A DNA stretch of 64,000 bases from Paenibacillus massiliensis 2301065 = DSM 16942. Lineage in GTDB: Bacteria; Bacillota; Bacilli; Paenibacillales; Paenibacillaceae. Below the pieces are notes generated by a model. That model saw nothing but the letters and a program-made list of their open reading frames with translations, had not been told where the DNA came from and did not search any database. The position numbers and the translations under genes were made by a program. Shown here one piece after another: positions 40,768 to 48,571 of the stretch. The DNA lies in assembly GCF_000377505.1 (NCBI RefSeq), contig NZ_KB898186.1, positions 434,001-498,000 on the forward strand, written 5' to 3'. Numbering within the stretch: the first letter of the stretch is position 1; each line of letters starts with the position of its first letter.

Positions 40768-42129
40768 TTATCCAATCCTTAAGCTCTTCTCAACCAAATG
40801 ATTAAACTGGAGAAGCTCTTCCTCCTCAGCTTTGTCCAAATGTTGCTTAAATACAGACATACATTTTATGATGTTTTTGTCATTCTTACTTTCTACAGAA
40901 TATTTAAGAGCGTTTATAATATAACTTACGCCTGTTTTTCTGTTATTGTTAAATTCGTATAAAGCTAGTTCGCATAGGGATCTGATATATTGTTCTTCCA
41001 TAATTTGTTGATTATATTCAAAGATTTTGTTCTCGTACACTTTTACAGAGATATGGGAAGCAAAGCGCTCCAGAGTCGAATCGATATTATAGTGAAAGCG
41101 ATTAGCGGCTTGGACAATATTATAAATAGCAGTGAAAATCTCATCTTCTTGAGAAGAAATGTAATTAATATACTCAGTTAGTACCTCAAAGTTTCCAGAC
41201 ATCAGTCGGTATAACATGGTATTAGCGATTCCCCATTCCCTAAACTGCTCTAGGGTCTGCCTGGATTCTTCATTATCTGCTTGTAGCCAATCAGGATTGG
41301 AATATAAATTCACATAATGGAGAGCTTCTTCATAGCTTCCTTTTTCCTCACATACTACCGAGCGTATCAGTAAGGCATATAAGGGATAAGAACATAAGGG
41401 CCTTTCCGGATGATGATGCTTATCTATTGAACGCGTTGATTTGCAATGTAATTTATATTCCATTATTGAAATTTTATGCAGCTTTTGCGCCAATTCGTCT
41501 ACCTTATTCCAGCGCCGCAAAGCCCCATAAGTATAAGCCAGCTTAAGCAGCGCATCCAATTGATCCAACTCATCCAGATAGGAGACATACCCTTCGAACA
41601 GAATGGCGGCCCGAAGATTCGCCTCCAGATCATCCCCCAGAGATATCGTGAACATCCGGTAGTGACACAGAGCCAGCCGCTCAGAGTGCTGCATTTTCTC
41701 GCTCTCCGCCACGCGCTGGTAGAGCACCATCGCTGCTGCCTTGTTATCCTCTTCGTACCACTGCTCAGCCAGATCGAATAGCATAGGGGTATAAGAGAGG
41801 TTATCCATAATCTCGTTCGTCACCTTGGTAATACAGTCGAGCTTCCCGAGCTCCGCGCAGCGGCCCAGAAACGGGCGCAGCCTTCGCCAATCCGCAGTAG
41901 CGCCAGCAATGTACTCATCTATGTATAGTTCGTAGAAATGTCCTTCTGGCAAAGCCATACCCGACGTGATGCCATCCAGATGCTGCATGGAGATCGGGCG
42001 AGTTCCGTTCAATATACCGCTAATGGTTCCTGAATTAATGTCAGAGCGTTGTGAGAACTGATTAATGGACAATCTATTCGATTTTAAATATAGCTCCAAC
42101 TGATCACGTATCATTACTTTCTGCTCCAA
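40768..42129 (-). CDS. XRE-family regulator with TPR-like helical domain
   Basis: A 453-residue protein. Residues ~1-65 are an XRE helix-turn-helix (YLKSNRLSINQFSQRSDINSGTISGILNGTRPISMQHLDGITSGM); the remainder is helical with TPR-like pairs (LFDLAEQWYEEDNKAAAMVLYQRVAESEKMQHSERLALCHYRMF ... SYEEALHYVNLYS). The plan recalls RRNPP-type peptide-sensing regulators and is common in Paenibacillus, but no pheromone gene is established here. TTG 42129 with GGGAGGG 8 nt upstream is preferred; ATG 42114 is the alternative. Located upstream of, and co-directional with, the secreted-protein operon. Confidence 0.75.
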   Translation of the reverse strand: MEQKVMIRDQLELYLKSNRLSINQFSQRSDINSGTISGILNGTRPISMQHLDGITSGMALPEGHFYELYIDEYIAGATADWRRLRPFLGRCAELGKLDCITKVTNEIMDNLSYTPMLFDLAEQWYEEDNKAAAMVLYQRVAESEKMQHSERLALCHYRMFTISLGDDLEANLRAAILFEGYVSYLDELDQLDALLKLAYTYGALRRWNKVDELAQKLHKISIMEYKLHCKSTRSIDKHHHPERPLCSYPLYALLIRSVVCEEKGSYEEALHYVNLYSNPDWLQADNEESRQTLEQFREWGIANTMLYRLMSGNFEVLTEYINYISSQEDEIFTAIYNIVQAANRFHYNIDSTLERFASHISVKVYENKIFEYNQQIMEEQYIRSLCELALYEFNNNRKTGVSYIINALKYSVESKNDKNIIKCMSVFKQHLDKAEEEELLQFNHLVEKSLRIG

Positions 42130-42448
42130 TGTGGTGCCCTCCCCTAATCGCCTACAGAGAACCAAACTTGAAATGAAGCTCGCTTTCGTTGTCAAAAAAG
42201 TAAATCTATTCCTGTAATATTTTTCTATTATACACCAACTTCCAAAATGTGGGCAATAAGGGCGTATTGCATAACGACTCTTCTATTTATTAAGATATTT
42301 CATCGCGGTATTCCGCTTTGCCTGTTCGAATTGTATACTTGTACCAGATTAGAATAATTATTGCGAGCTAGAGCCCTGAATCGACGATGTAAGCGGAATG
42401 ATCTGTTCAGAAGCAAGATAAGATGAATTGAAGGATTGGGAGGATGGC
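42130..42448. other. Divergent intergenic region between XRE regulator and hemD
   Basis: GC rises back toward the level of the cobalamin cluster. Weak SigA-like elements may exist (TTGTAC / ATAATT around 42333-42359) but none is convincing. Confidence 0.35.
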
Positions 42449-43264
42449 ATGGTGGCACAACGTATGGCAGGTAAAATCGTAGCCTTGGCGGGTCCGCGTA
42501 AATCGGCAGAAATGGCAACATTGGTAGAGAAAATGGGAGGTACCGCCTGGCTGCTTCCAGCACAGGGGACGGTGTTTCTGGATGATGCGGAGCTGCGCAA
42601 ATCCTTAGAGCAATGGCTTGCGGCTCCACCGGAATGGGTGATTCTGACGACGGGCATGGGACTCGACGCGATCTTCAGTGTGGCTGAAGAGGCAGGCGTC
42701 GCGGAGCGCCTCTTGGCGGTGCTGCAGGACTCCAATATTGCCGCTCGCGGCTACAAGACCGTGAATGCGCTGAAGAAGAGAGGTCTTACGCCCAGCGTAC
42801 GGGATGACGACGGTAGTACAACCGGACTGATTCGTTCCTTTGGCGAGACACAGCTTCAGGGACAACGTGCGATCCTCCAGCTTCATGGCGAGTCTGCTCC
42901 AGAGCTGCTCGCTTGGCTGACAGAGCGAGGAGCGGATGTCACGCAAGTCCTTCCTTACAAGCATATTCCGCCACAGGAGGAGCATCTGGAGAAGCTGCTG
43001 CATAGTATCGTTACTCGCGAGCTGGATGCAGTCACGTTCACCAGTCGTCCGCAGATTCATTTCCTCGCAGCATATGCCCGTGAGAAGGGGCAGTTCGATG
43101 AAATGCTGGAGGCTTTTCGTGACAAGGTGGTAGCCGTAGCTATAGGCAAGGTGACAGCACAGGCGATGAAGGAGGAAGGCGTTGAGCCACGGGTTGTACC
43201 TGAGGAAGAACGGATGGGCAGCATGATGGTGGAGCTGGGACGTTATTTTGCGGACAGGAGCTGA
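42449..43264 (+). CDS. hemD: Uroporphyrinogen-III synthase
   Basis: A 271-residue HemD-type protein, which closes hydroxymethylbilane to uroporphyrinogen III, the branch point to heme, siroheme and cobalamin. Two alternating alpha/beta domains with low sequence conservation are typical: KIVALAGPRKSAEMATLVEKMGG, WVILTTGMGLDAIF, ALKKRGLTPSV, DAVTFTSRPQIHFL, VVAVAIGKVTAQAMKEEGVEPRVVPEE. GGGAGG 5 nt before ATG 42449. Its place near the cobalamin genes fits. It heads a small unit with a LOG-family gene and two further genes. Confidence 0.85.
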   Translation: MVAQRMAGKIVALAGPRKSAEMATLVEKMGGTAWLLPAQGTVFLDDAELRKSLEQWLAAPPEWVILTTGMGLDAIFSVAEEAGVAERLLAVLQDSNIAARGYKTVNALKKRGLTPSVRDDDGSTTGLIRSFGETQLQGQRAILQLHGESAPELLAWLTERGADVTQVLPYKHIPPQEEHLEKLLHSIVTRELDAVTFTSRPQIHFLAAYAREKGQFDEMLEAFRDKVVAVAIGKVTAQAMKEEGVEPRVVPEEERMGSMMVELGRYFADRS

Positions 43265-43269
43265 TGTGA

Positions 43270-43863
43270 TTGCAATCCATTTGTGTATTTGCAGGGTCGA
43301 ATGACGGACGATCTGCGGACTATCGAGAGCAGGCTGTTGCTCTGGGTACCGCACTCGCGAAGCAAGGAATTCGCCTTGTCTATGGCGGCTCCAGCTATGG
43401 GTTAATGGGAGCTGTGGCAGATGCCGTGCTGGAGCATGGCGGACAGGTGACGGGGATCATGCCTACAGGGCTATTTCGCGGTGAGATTGTACATACCGGC
43501 TTGACGGAGCTGGTCGAGGTAGCAGACATGCATGAGCGCAAGGCGACCATGAATCGGCTGGCAGATGGCTTCATTGCTTTGCCCGGTGGTCTTGGGACCT
43601 TCGAGGAGCTGTTCGAGGTGCTATGCTGGGCCCAGATTGGTATCCATACGAAGCCGATTGGACTGCTGAATGTGAACGGCTATTATGATCCTCTGGTAGA
43701 GCTGATTCGCCATAGCGTTCGGGAAGGCTTTGCAGGGGAGACGCATCAGAATCTGATTCGGGTTGCGGAGCAGGCTGAGGAATTAATCGGACTATTGCAG
43801 GCATATACGCCGCACACGCTCGGGACCAAATGGAACATCAAGGCACCAGAAGGAGAAGCATGA
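43270..43863 (+). CDS. LOG-family (TIGR00730) nucleotide 5'-monophosphate nucleosidase-like protein
   Basis: A 197-residue lysine-decarboxylase-like fold protein with motifs ICVFAGSNDG, LVYGGSSYGLMGAVADA, MHERKATMNRLADGFIALPGGLGTFEELFEVLCWAQIG. PGGLGTxxE is the LOG phosphate-binding motif. LOG proteins cleave nucleoside monophosphates such as cytokinin ribotides and AMP. TTG start at 43270. It overlaps the next ORF by ATGA. Confidence 0.9.
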   Translation: MQSICVFAGSNDGRSADYREQAVALGTALAKQGIRLVYGGSSYGLMGAVADAVLEHGGQVTGIMPTGLFRGEIVHTGLTELVEVADMHERKATMNRLADGFIALPGGLGTFEELFEVLCWAQIGIHTKPIGLLNVNGYYDPLVELIRHSVREGFAGETHQNLIRVAEQAEELIGLLQAYTPHTLGTKWNIKAPEGEA

Positions 43864-44279
43864 ACAGAGAGCTAGGCAAGACATTTCAAGCCTTTGTGCT
43901 AGAGGGGCGAATACCGTTCCCCTTTGAGACACCATTGGAGGATGTCCAGCAAGCGCTGGGCACCTCTACTACATATACTATGGATCAGAAATACGGCTCG
44001 TATGCTGTCTATGCAGATGGAGTGGAGCTATTATTCGACGACGGCAGACTGTGTCTGGTGCAATACGAGATAGCTAGATTGGGCGAGGTGCTGATTGGAG
44101 CTGATCTCATTACGCCAGATACCTCCTATGAGGAGTTCAAGGGCTATGTCATCGCAGCAGGACTGCTGTATACGGAGGCCGAACGTGATGGACAGGTTGT
44201 CTGGACTACAGCGCAAGGGGTTAAGCTTTATTTTGAAGAGGATCGCTTCGTCACTGCCTTACAATCGAATATGGAGTAG
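43860..44279 (+). CDS. Conserved hypothetical protein
   Basis: A 139-residue soluble protein without recognised motifs; a mixed alpha/beta fold is plausible (LLFDDGRLCLVQYEIARLGEVLIGADL, QGVKLYFEEDRFVTALQ). ATG 43860 overlaps the LOG-gene stop, preceded by AAGGAG, so translation is coupled. SMI1/KNR4-like immunity fold is a guess only. Confidence 0.7.
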   Translation: MNRELGKTFQAFVLEGRIPFPFETPLEDVQQALGTSTTYTMDQKYGSYAVYADGVELLFDDGRLCLVQYEIARLGEVLIGADLITPDTSYEEFKGYVIAAGLLYTEAERDGQVVWTTAQGVKLYFEEDRFVTALQSNME

Positions 44280-44399
44280 CTTTTGAATGAAAATGGATAT
44301 GGAGCAGCTGCTGAAGGATGTCCCTCGTGCTAACTCTGAATTAAGGTGCGGACAGTGGCGGGAGACGAGCAGTAAAGGCTGACGAATTGGCGGTGCACG

Positions 44400-44975
44400 A
44401 TGAATACGAGATACATAAGGGACTTCTTAGTAGGTCATGATTTCAGGCTGCACAATCCTCTTGATTTCTATCGAGAGAAGGACGGGTTCGTGCAGTGCAT
44501 TAACTTTCAGCGAAAAAGCTCTGGCGACGTCTTCTTCATCAATCTCGGGGTACATCCTGTATTTAGGAAGGACCCGGGTGCACTGCATCCCCGGCAGGAG
44601 ATGGATTGCTATATACGTCATCGGTTACAGATGGACAGGGAGCTACAGGTTGCTTGGCTGCACGATGAAGATACCTGCGGTCAGATTATAGAGGAGATCA
44701 CCGATAAGGCGTGGAGGTTCTTCGATTTCTTTGGCTCATTTGCACAGGTGTTCGACTCGCTGGAGATTGAAGCTATAGAAAGCGGCCGTGTACCGGAGCC
44801 GCTGCAGCAGGTTACCAAGGTCAGATTGGCCATGCTAGGTATGGGCTACCATGAGCACATCGGCAATAGTGCCCGATCCTGCGAATTTGCCAGCTATGGC
44901 CTCCTTGTGGCTGGAAGAGCAACGGCACTTAAGAAGGAGTTCAGACGTGTCCTGAGCCAAGCGAATCTCGACTAA
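44400..44975 (+). CDS. DUF4304-like protein
   Basis: A 191-residue soluble protein whose core GFVQCINFQRKSSGDVFFINLGVHPVFRK resembles DUF4304, a family of uncharacterised proteins, some near toxin-immunity genes. The rest is a helical C-terminus. Weak ribosome binding site (GGCGGTG). It is the last gene before the cobalamin riboswitch. Confidence 0.7.
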   Translation: MNTRYIRDFLVGHDFRLHNPLDFYREKDGFVQCINFQRKSSGDVFFINLGVHPVFRKDPGALHPRQEMDCYIRHRLQMDRELQVAWLHDEDTCGQIIEEITDKAWRFFDFFGSFAQVFDSLEIEAIESGRVPEPLQQVTKVRLAMLGMGYHEHIGNSARSCEFASYGLLVAGRATALKKEFRRVLSQANLD

Positions 44976-45007
44976 TTAAGGCAAGCCTATGCGGGACTGT
45001 TTTTGTC

Positions 45008-45036
45008 TTGCGCTGGTGACGGGGCGAGGGTATCAT
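45008..45036 (+). promoter_or_regulatory. Promoter of the cobalamin operon leader
   Basis: -35 TTGCGC (45008-45013), 17 nt, -10 TATCAT (45031-45036), ~25 nt before the riboswitch. Confidence 0.55.
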
Positions 45037-45061
45037 AGAGAGCATAATCATATACAGCCAC

Positions 45062-45229
45062 AGACTGGGTGCCTTTGCTTCACGCAAAGGGTAACAGGGA
45101 ATCGGGTGCAAATCCCGAGCGGTCCCGCCACTGTAAAGGGGAGGTCTACTTCATCACGTCACTCGAGTACCACTACACGGGGAAGACGAAGTAGACCAAC
45201 GAGCCTTAGCCAGGAGACCTACCCAGTCT
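45062..45229 (+). ncRNA. Cobalamin (B12) riboswitch
   Basis: P1 is AGACTGGGT (45062-45070) with ACCCAGTCT (45221-45229). Core motifs: GGGTGCC, AAAGGGTAACAGGGAATCGGGTGCAA, CCCGAGCGGTCCCGCCACTGTAA, and the B12 box AGCCAGGAGACCT. A long extension helix GGTCTACTTC (45143-45152) / GAAGTAGACC (45188-45197) is inserted, as in many members. Binds adenosylcobalamin and represses the downstream cobalt-uptake and cobalamin genes, via the terminator at 45429. Confidence 0.95.
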
Positions 45230-45428
45230 ATTTCACCGTAGTCCTTCGCGGAGAGGAGCAAGGTGTACCGAATCAATTGAGGAGTGACCGGCTAAAGTTC
45301 ACACAGGCTTGCTGAATTCATCGTGTTCAGGTTGACGGCAGGCATGCGGCGCAGCCTGGGACAGGTGTGCCTTGCAAGTAGTGAAGGAGTGGCTGTGCTT
45401 CTCGTTGTTATTTGAGTACATTATTTGA

Positions 45429-45461
45429 GACCCGATCCGAACAGGATAAGGGTCTTTTTTT
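45429..45461 (+). terminator. Terminator of the cobalamin riboswitch leader
   Basis: GACCCGATCC and GGATAAGGGTC around GAACA, followed by TTTTTTT. Lies ~200 nt past the aptamer and upstream of cbiM. Confidence 0.85.
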
Positions 45462-45618
45462 GATGGATTTCCCCTGTGAGAGGGAGCGCCCTGACGACAT
45501 ACAACCAGACTAAGCACATATAGTAAGCATTTTGCATACAACCATCGAGCGACTATCATCCACAGTACGATTATGCAAACTGCCGATAGTAGGTATTTCA
45601 TTGAATGGAGGAAAGAGT

Positions 45619-46389
45619 GTGTTCACACGATGTCGATCGATCGCTTTTGCTGTACTGGTGCTTGGCTTTACCTTGTATTTCCTACTGGCCTCTCCACAGG
45701 AAGTGTACGCGATGCATATTATGGAGGGCTTCCTGCCACTCGGGTGGGCTGTGTTCTGGTGGCTATTATTTATTCCGTTCTTCGCTCTTGGCGTGCGCAG
45801 GCTCATCCGTATTACGCGTGAGCATCCCGAGTTGAAGCTGATGATGGGACTGGCTGGGGCATTTACCTTCGTATTGTCAGCCTTGAAGCTTCCGTCTGTC
45901 ACGGGCAGTAGCTCTCATCCGACAGGGACAGGACTTGGGGCGATTATGCTGGGACCGCTACCGATGAGTGTAATTGGCTCGATCGTCCTGCTCTTTCAGG
46001 CTGTCCTGCTGGCACATGGGGGACTCACGACGCTGGGGGCCAATGCCTTCTCCATGGCAGTAGCTGGACCGTTCGCAGGCTATGCCGTGTACAAGCTCCT
46101 GATGAAGGGAAAGGGCAGGGAGAACATTGCTGTGTTCTCAGCGGCGGCAGTAGCGGATATGACTACATATCTTGTTACTTCCTTGCAGCTCGCACTAGCC
46201 TTCCCTTCCGCTCAAGGTGGGGTGCTGGCATCCCTTGCGAAGTTCGGCGGCGTATTTGCTATTACCCAGATTCCGCTCGCAATAACCGAGGGCTTATTGA
46301 CTGTGCTGCTGTGGAATTGGTTGAAGTCCTACAGCCCTCATGAGCTATCCATCCTGAGCCGTCATGAGAGAGGAGCGCGCCAAATATGA
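45619..46389 (+). CDS. cbiM: Cobalt transport membrane protein CbiM
   Basis: A 256-residue substrate-specific (S) component of the cobalt ECF transporter. N-terminal hydrophobic leader ending in VYAMHIMEGFLPLGW: the conserved Met-His start of mature CbiM, whose His and N-terminal amine coordinate Co2+. Several helices (FWWLLFIPFFALGVRRL, LAGAFTFVLSALKLPSVTGSSSHPTGTGLG). GTG 45619 is used with GGAGG 7 nt upstream; a longer frame from 45532 adds unsupported residues. Overlaps cbiN by 4 nt. Confidence 0.93.
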   Translation: MFTRCRSIAFAVLVLGFTLYFLLASPQEVYAMHIMEGFLPLGWAVFWWLLFIPFFALGVRRLIRITREHPELKLMMGLAGAFTFVLSALKLPSVTGSSSHPTGTGLGAIMLGPLPMSVIGSIVLLFQAVLLAHGGLTTLGANAFSMAVAGPFAGYAVYKLLMKGKGRENIAVFSAAAVADMTTYLVTSLQLALAFPSAQGGVLASLAKFGGVFAITQIPLAITEGLLTVLLWNWLKSYSPHELSILSRHERGARQI

Positions 46390-46778
46390 TGAGTAGAGGT
46401 CAAGTGGTCTGGATCTTGGTGGCGGTCATTTTACTGGCGGCTCTGCCACTGCTGCTGGTGCAGGGGGATTTTGGTGGAGCGGATGGGGCGGCAGAAGCAG
46501 CCATTCAGGACATTCGTCCCGAGTATGAGCCATGGTTCCAGCCGCTGTTGGAGCCTCCCGGCGAGACGGAAAGTATGCTGTTCGCGCTTCAAGCTGCGTT
46601 GGGTGCAGGGCTAATTGGCTACGTACTCGGCCTCATGCGAGGGCGTAGAGAGCAGCGGGCCAATAATCCATCTAGTGTATCTAGCGCCTCCGATGCCTCG
46701 CTATCGACTGAGACTAGAGATGAACAACCGAATAGCAGCGTGATGCATTCCTCCCAGTCGCATGCTAAGAACCATTGA
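46386..46778 (+). CDS. cbiN: Cobalt transport protein CbiN
   Basis: A 130-residue accessory membrane protein of the CbiMNQO importer. Two helices (VVWILVAVILLAALPLLLV and LQAALGAGLIGYVLGLM) with the loop ADGAAEAAIQDIRPEYEPWFQPLLEPPGETESMLFALQ. The ~45-residue Ser/Asn/Glu tail after the second helix is longer than usual. Coupled to cbiM and overlaps cbiQ by 17 nt. Confidence 0.9.
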   Translation: MMSRGQVVWILVAVILLAALPLLLVQGDFGGADGAAEAAIQDIRPEYEPWFQPLLEPPGETESMLFALQAALGAGLIGYVLGLMRGRREQRANNPSSVSSASDASLSTETRDEQPNSSVMHSSQSHAKNH

Positions 46779-47550
46779 TTCGGTCTCGTATGGTAGTCGC
46801 TTTCGCAAGTATTCGCCCGTATGGAAATGCGGCTTCGCTGTAGCGCTGCTCCTGCTAGCCTACGTGACGCATCCGTGGGTACAGGCTATCTTATGGGGCT
46901 GGCTGGTCGTTTGGACGGTCGGATATGCGGCGGTGCCGTGGAAGCTCTATGCCGTCCTGAGCGGTAGCGTATTCCTATTCTATCTCGTGAGCCTGCCTCC
47001 GTTGCTGCTGGAGCTGGGCTCGCCTGAAGATCACGGAATCGTCTTGTTGGCGAGGGACACATGGTCTGTCTATATGACACCAGAGCATATTCAGCGGGCG
47101 CTGCAGCTAGGAGTTCGAATAGGAGCCTGCACTGCCTGTCTGATGTTCCTGATCCTGACTACCCCATTCGCCGATCTGCTCGGTGTAATGGCGCGAATGA
47201 AGCTGCCGGCCATTGTTACAGAGCTGATGCTCATTATGTACCGCTTTTTATTTTTTCTGTCCGACACGGCCTCAGGCCTCATGCGTTCACGGCGACTGCG
47301 TGGGGGAAAAGGTGGGGCTCGCGCCATGGTCAAGGATGCCTCTGCGATGGCGGGACAATTGTTCCTGAAGACAATGGGACGATACAGAGGACTGGAGCAA
47401 GGACTGGCTGTGCGGGGATATGACGGTACGCTACCGCTATACCTGACTGCCACGGAGCCCATGCCTGTCAGATATCGTATGGAGGGCTGGGCAGGTGTGG
47501 TCATTCTTGCTGTGCTGGAGCTATGGTACGTACTGGGCCTGGTGCCTTAG
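46762..47550 (+). CDS. cbiQ: Cobalt ECF transporter T component CbiQ
   Basis: A 262-residue transmembrane coupling protein with several helices and the T-component loops SRRLRGGKGG (Ala-Arg-Gly-like coupling motif region) and GLAVRGYDG. Overlaps cbiN. Pairs with CbiM/N and CbiO. Confidence 0.92.
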   Translation: MLRTIDSVSYGSRFRKYSPVWKCGFAVALLLLAYVTHPWVQAILWGWLVVWTVGYAAVPWKLYAVLSGSVFLFYLVSLPPLLLELGSPEDHGIVLLARDTWSVYMTPEHIQRALQLGVRIGACTACLMFLILTTPFADLLGVMARMKLPAIVTELMLIMYRFLFFLSDTASGLMRSRRLRGGKGGARAMVKDASAMAGQLFLKTMGRYRGLEQGLAVRGYDGTLPLYLTATEPMPVRYRMEGWAGVVILAVLELWYVLGLVP

Positions 47551-47674
47551 CAGTGGTCGACGGAGCTCTCCAGTTGCAGTGACCTGCACTCACGTGCGAT
47601 GCGGTCAAAGGTACTAGCCTGATCCAGTACGTGAGTCAAGTCTGTGGATCAAGTCATGATTAGGTGGTCTTAGC

Positions 47675-48571
47675 ATGAAATTCATATTGGAATGGAACAG
47701 GGTCTCCTATCTCTATCCGTATACTCGGCTGCAGGCATTGTCGGATCTGTCGGTAGCCATCCCGAGAGGAAGCCGAACTGCGATCATCGGGCACAATGGC
47801 TCTGGCAAGTCAACCATGCTCCTGCATGCGGTGGGCTTGGTACAGCCATCTGAAGGTAGCGTGGAATTAGCTGGAACGAAGCTTGGCTACAGCAGGAAGC
47901 AGCTTGCAGCACTGCGTCAGCAGGTCGGGCTGGTGCTTCAGGACCCCGAGCAGCAGATCATTATGAACACGCCGCTGGCGGATATCGCCTTCGGATTGCG
48001 TAACCTGGGGCTGGATGAGGTGGAGATTGGTGATCGAACCAGACAGGTGCTTGAGCTGCTAAGGCTGCAAGAGCTTGCTGAGGTACCTGTCCATCATCTC
48101 AGCCTGGGGCAGAAGAAGCGAACGGCACTTGCCGGAATCCTAGCTGTAAGGCCAGAAGTGCTGCTGCTGGATGAGCCTACGTCCTATCTGGACCCCCATT
48201 CCGAGCAAATGATGCTGCAGGGACTAGCTGAGGTACATGCTGCGGGGACCACGGTAGTCATGGCTACCCACGATATGGATCTGGCGTATAGCTGGGCGGA
48301 TTGGGTGATTGTGCTAGAGAAGGGCACCTGTCGTATGCAGGGGCGCCCGGAGGATGTGCTGGCACAGCAGGAGATGCTTGAAGGGGCAGGACTTGCGCTG
48401 CCATTGCTCGTCGAGCTATGGCTCGGGCTTCCGCCGGAACTTCGGAGAGGACGGCCTGCACCTCGGAGCAAGGAACACATGAAGAAGCTGTTGCAGGAAT
48501 GCTTAACGGTTCAACAAGAGTCGAGGTTGACAATACATGATGGAGATTCATCGAATGGGGGAGACGAATGA
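47675..48571 (+). CDS. cbiO: Cobalt ECF transporter ATPase CbiO
   Basis: A 298-residue ABC ATPase with Walker A GHNGSGKST, signature LSLGQKKRTALAGIL, Walker B LLLDEPTSYLDP and an H-loop in MATHDMDLAYSWAD. This is the ECF A-component pattern (LSLGQ). A ~40-residue C-terminal hydrophilic extension. Overlaps cbiH60 by 4 nt. About 120 nt separate it from cbiQ. Confidence 0.93.
   Translation: MKFILEWNRVSYLYPYTRLQALSDLSVAIPRGSRTAIIGHNGSGKSTMLLHAVGLVQPSEGSVELAGTKLGYSRKQLAALRQQVGLVLQDPEQQIIMNTPLADIAFGLRNLGLDEVEIGDRTRQVLELLRLQELAEVPVHHLSLGQKKRTALAGILAVRPEVLLLDEPTSYLDPHSEQMMLQGLAEVHAAGTTVVMATHDMDLAYSWADWVIVLEKGTCRMQGRPEDVLAQQEMLEGAGLALPLLVELWLGLPPELRRGRPAPRSKEHMKKLLQECLTVQQESRLTIHDGDSSNGGDE

Noticed and set aside
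42605..43354. 249-residue minus-strand frame
   Set aside because: Antisense to hemD; no ribosome binding site.
44287..44382. 31-codon ORF between two cobalamin-side genes
   Set aside because: Weak GGAG spacing and no recognisable product; not enough support.
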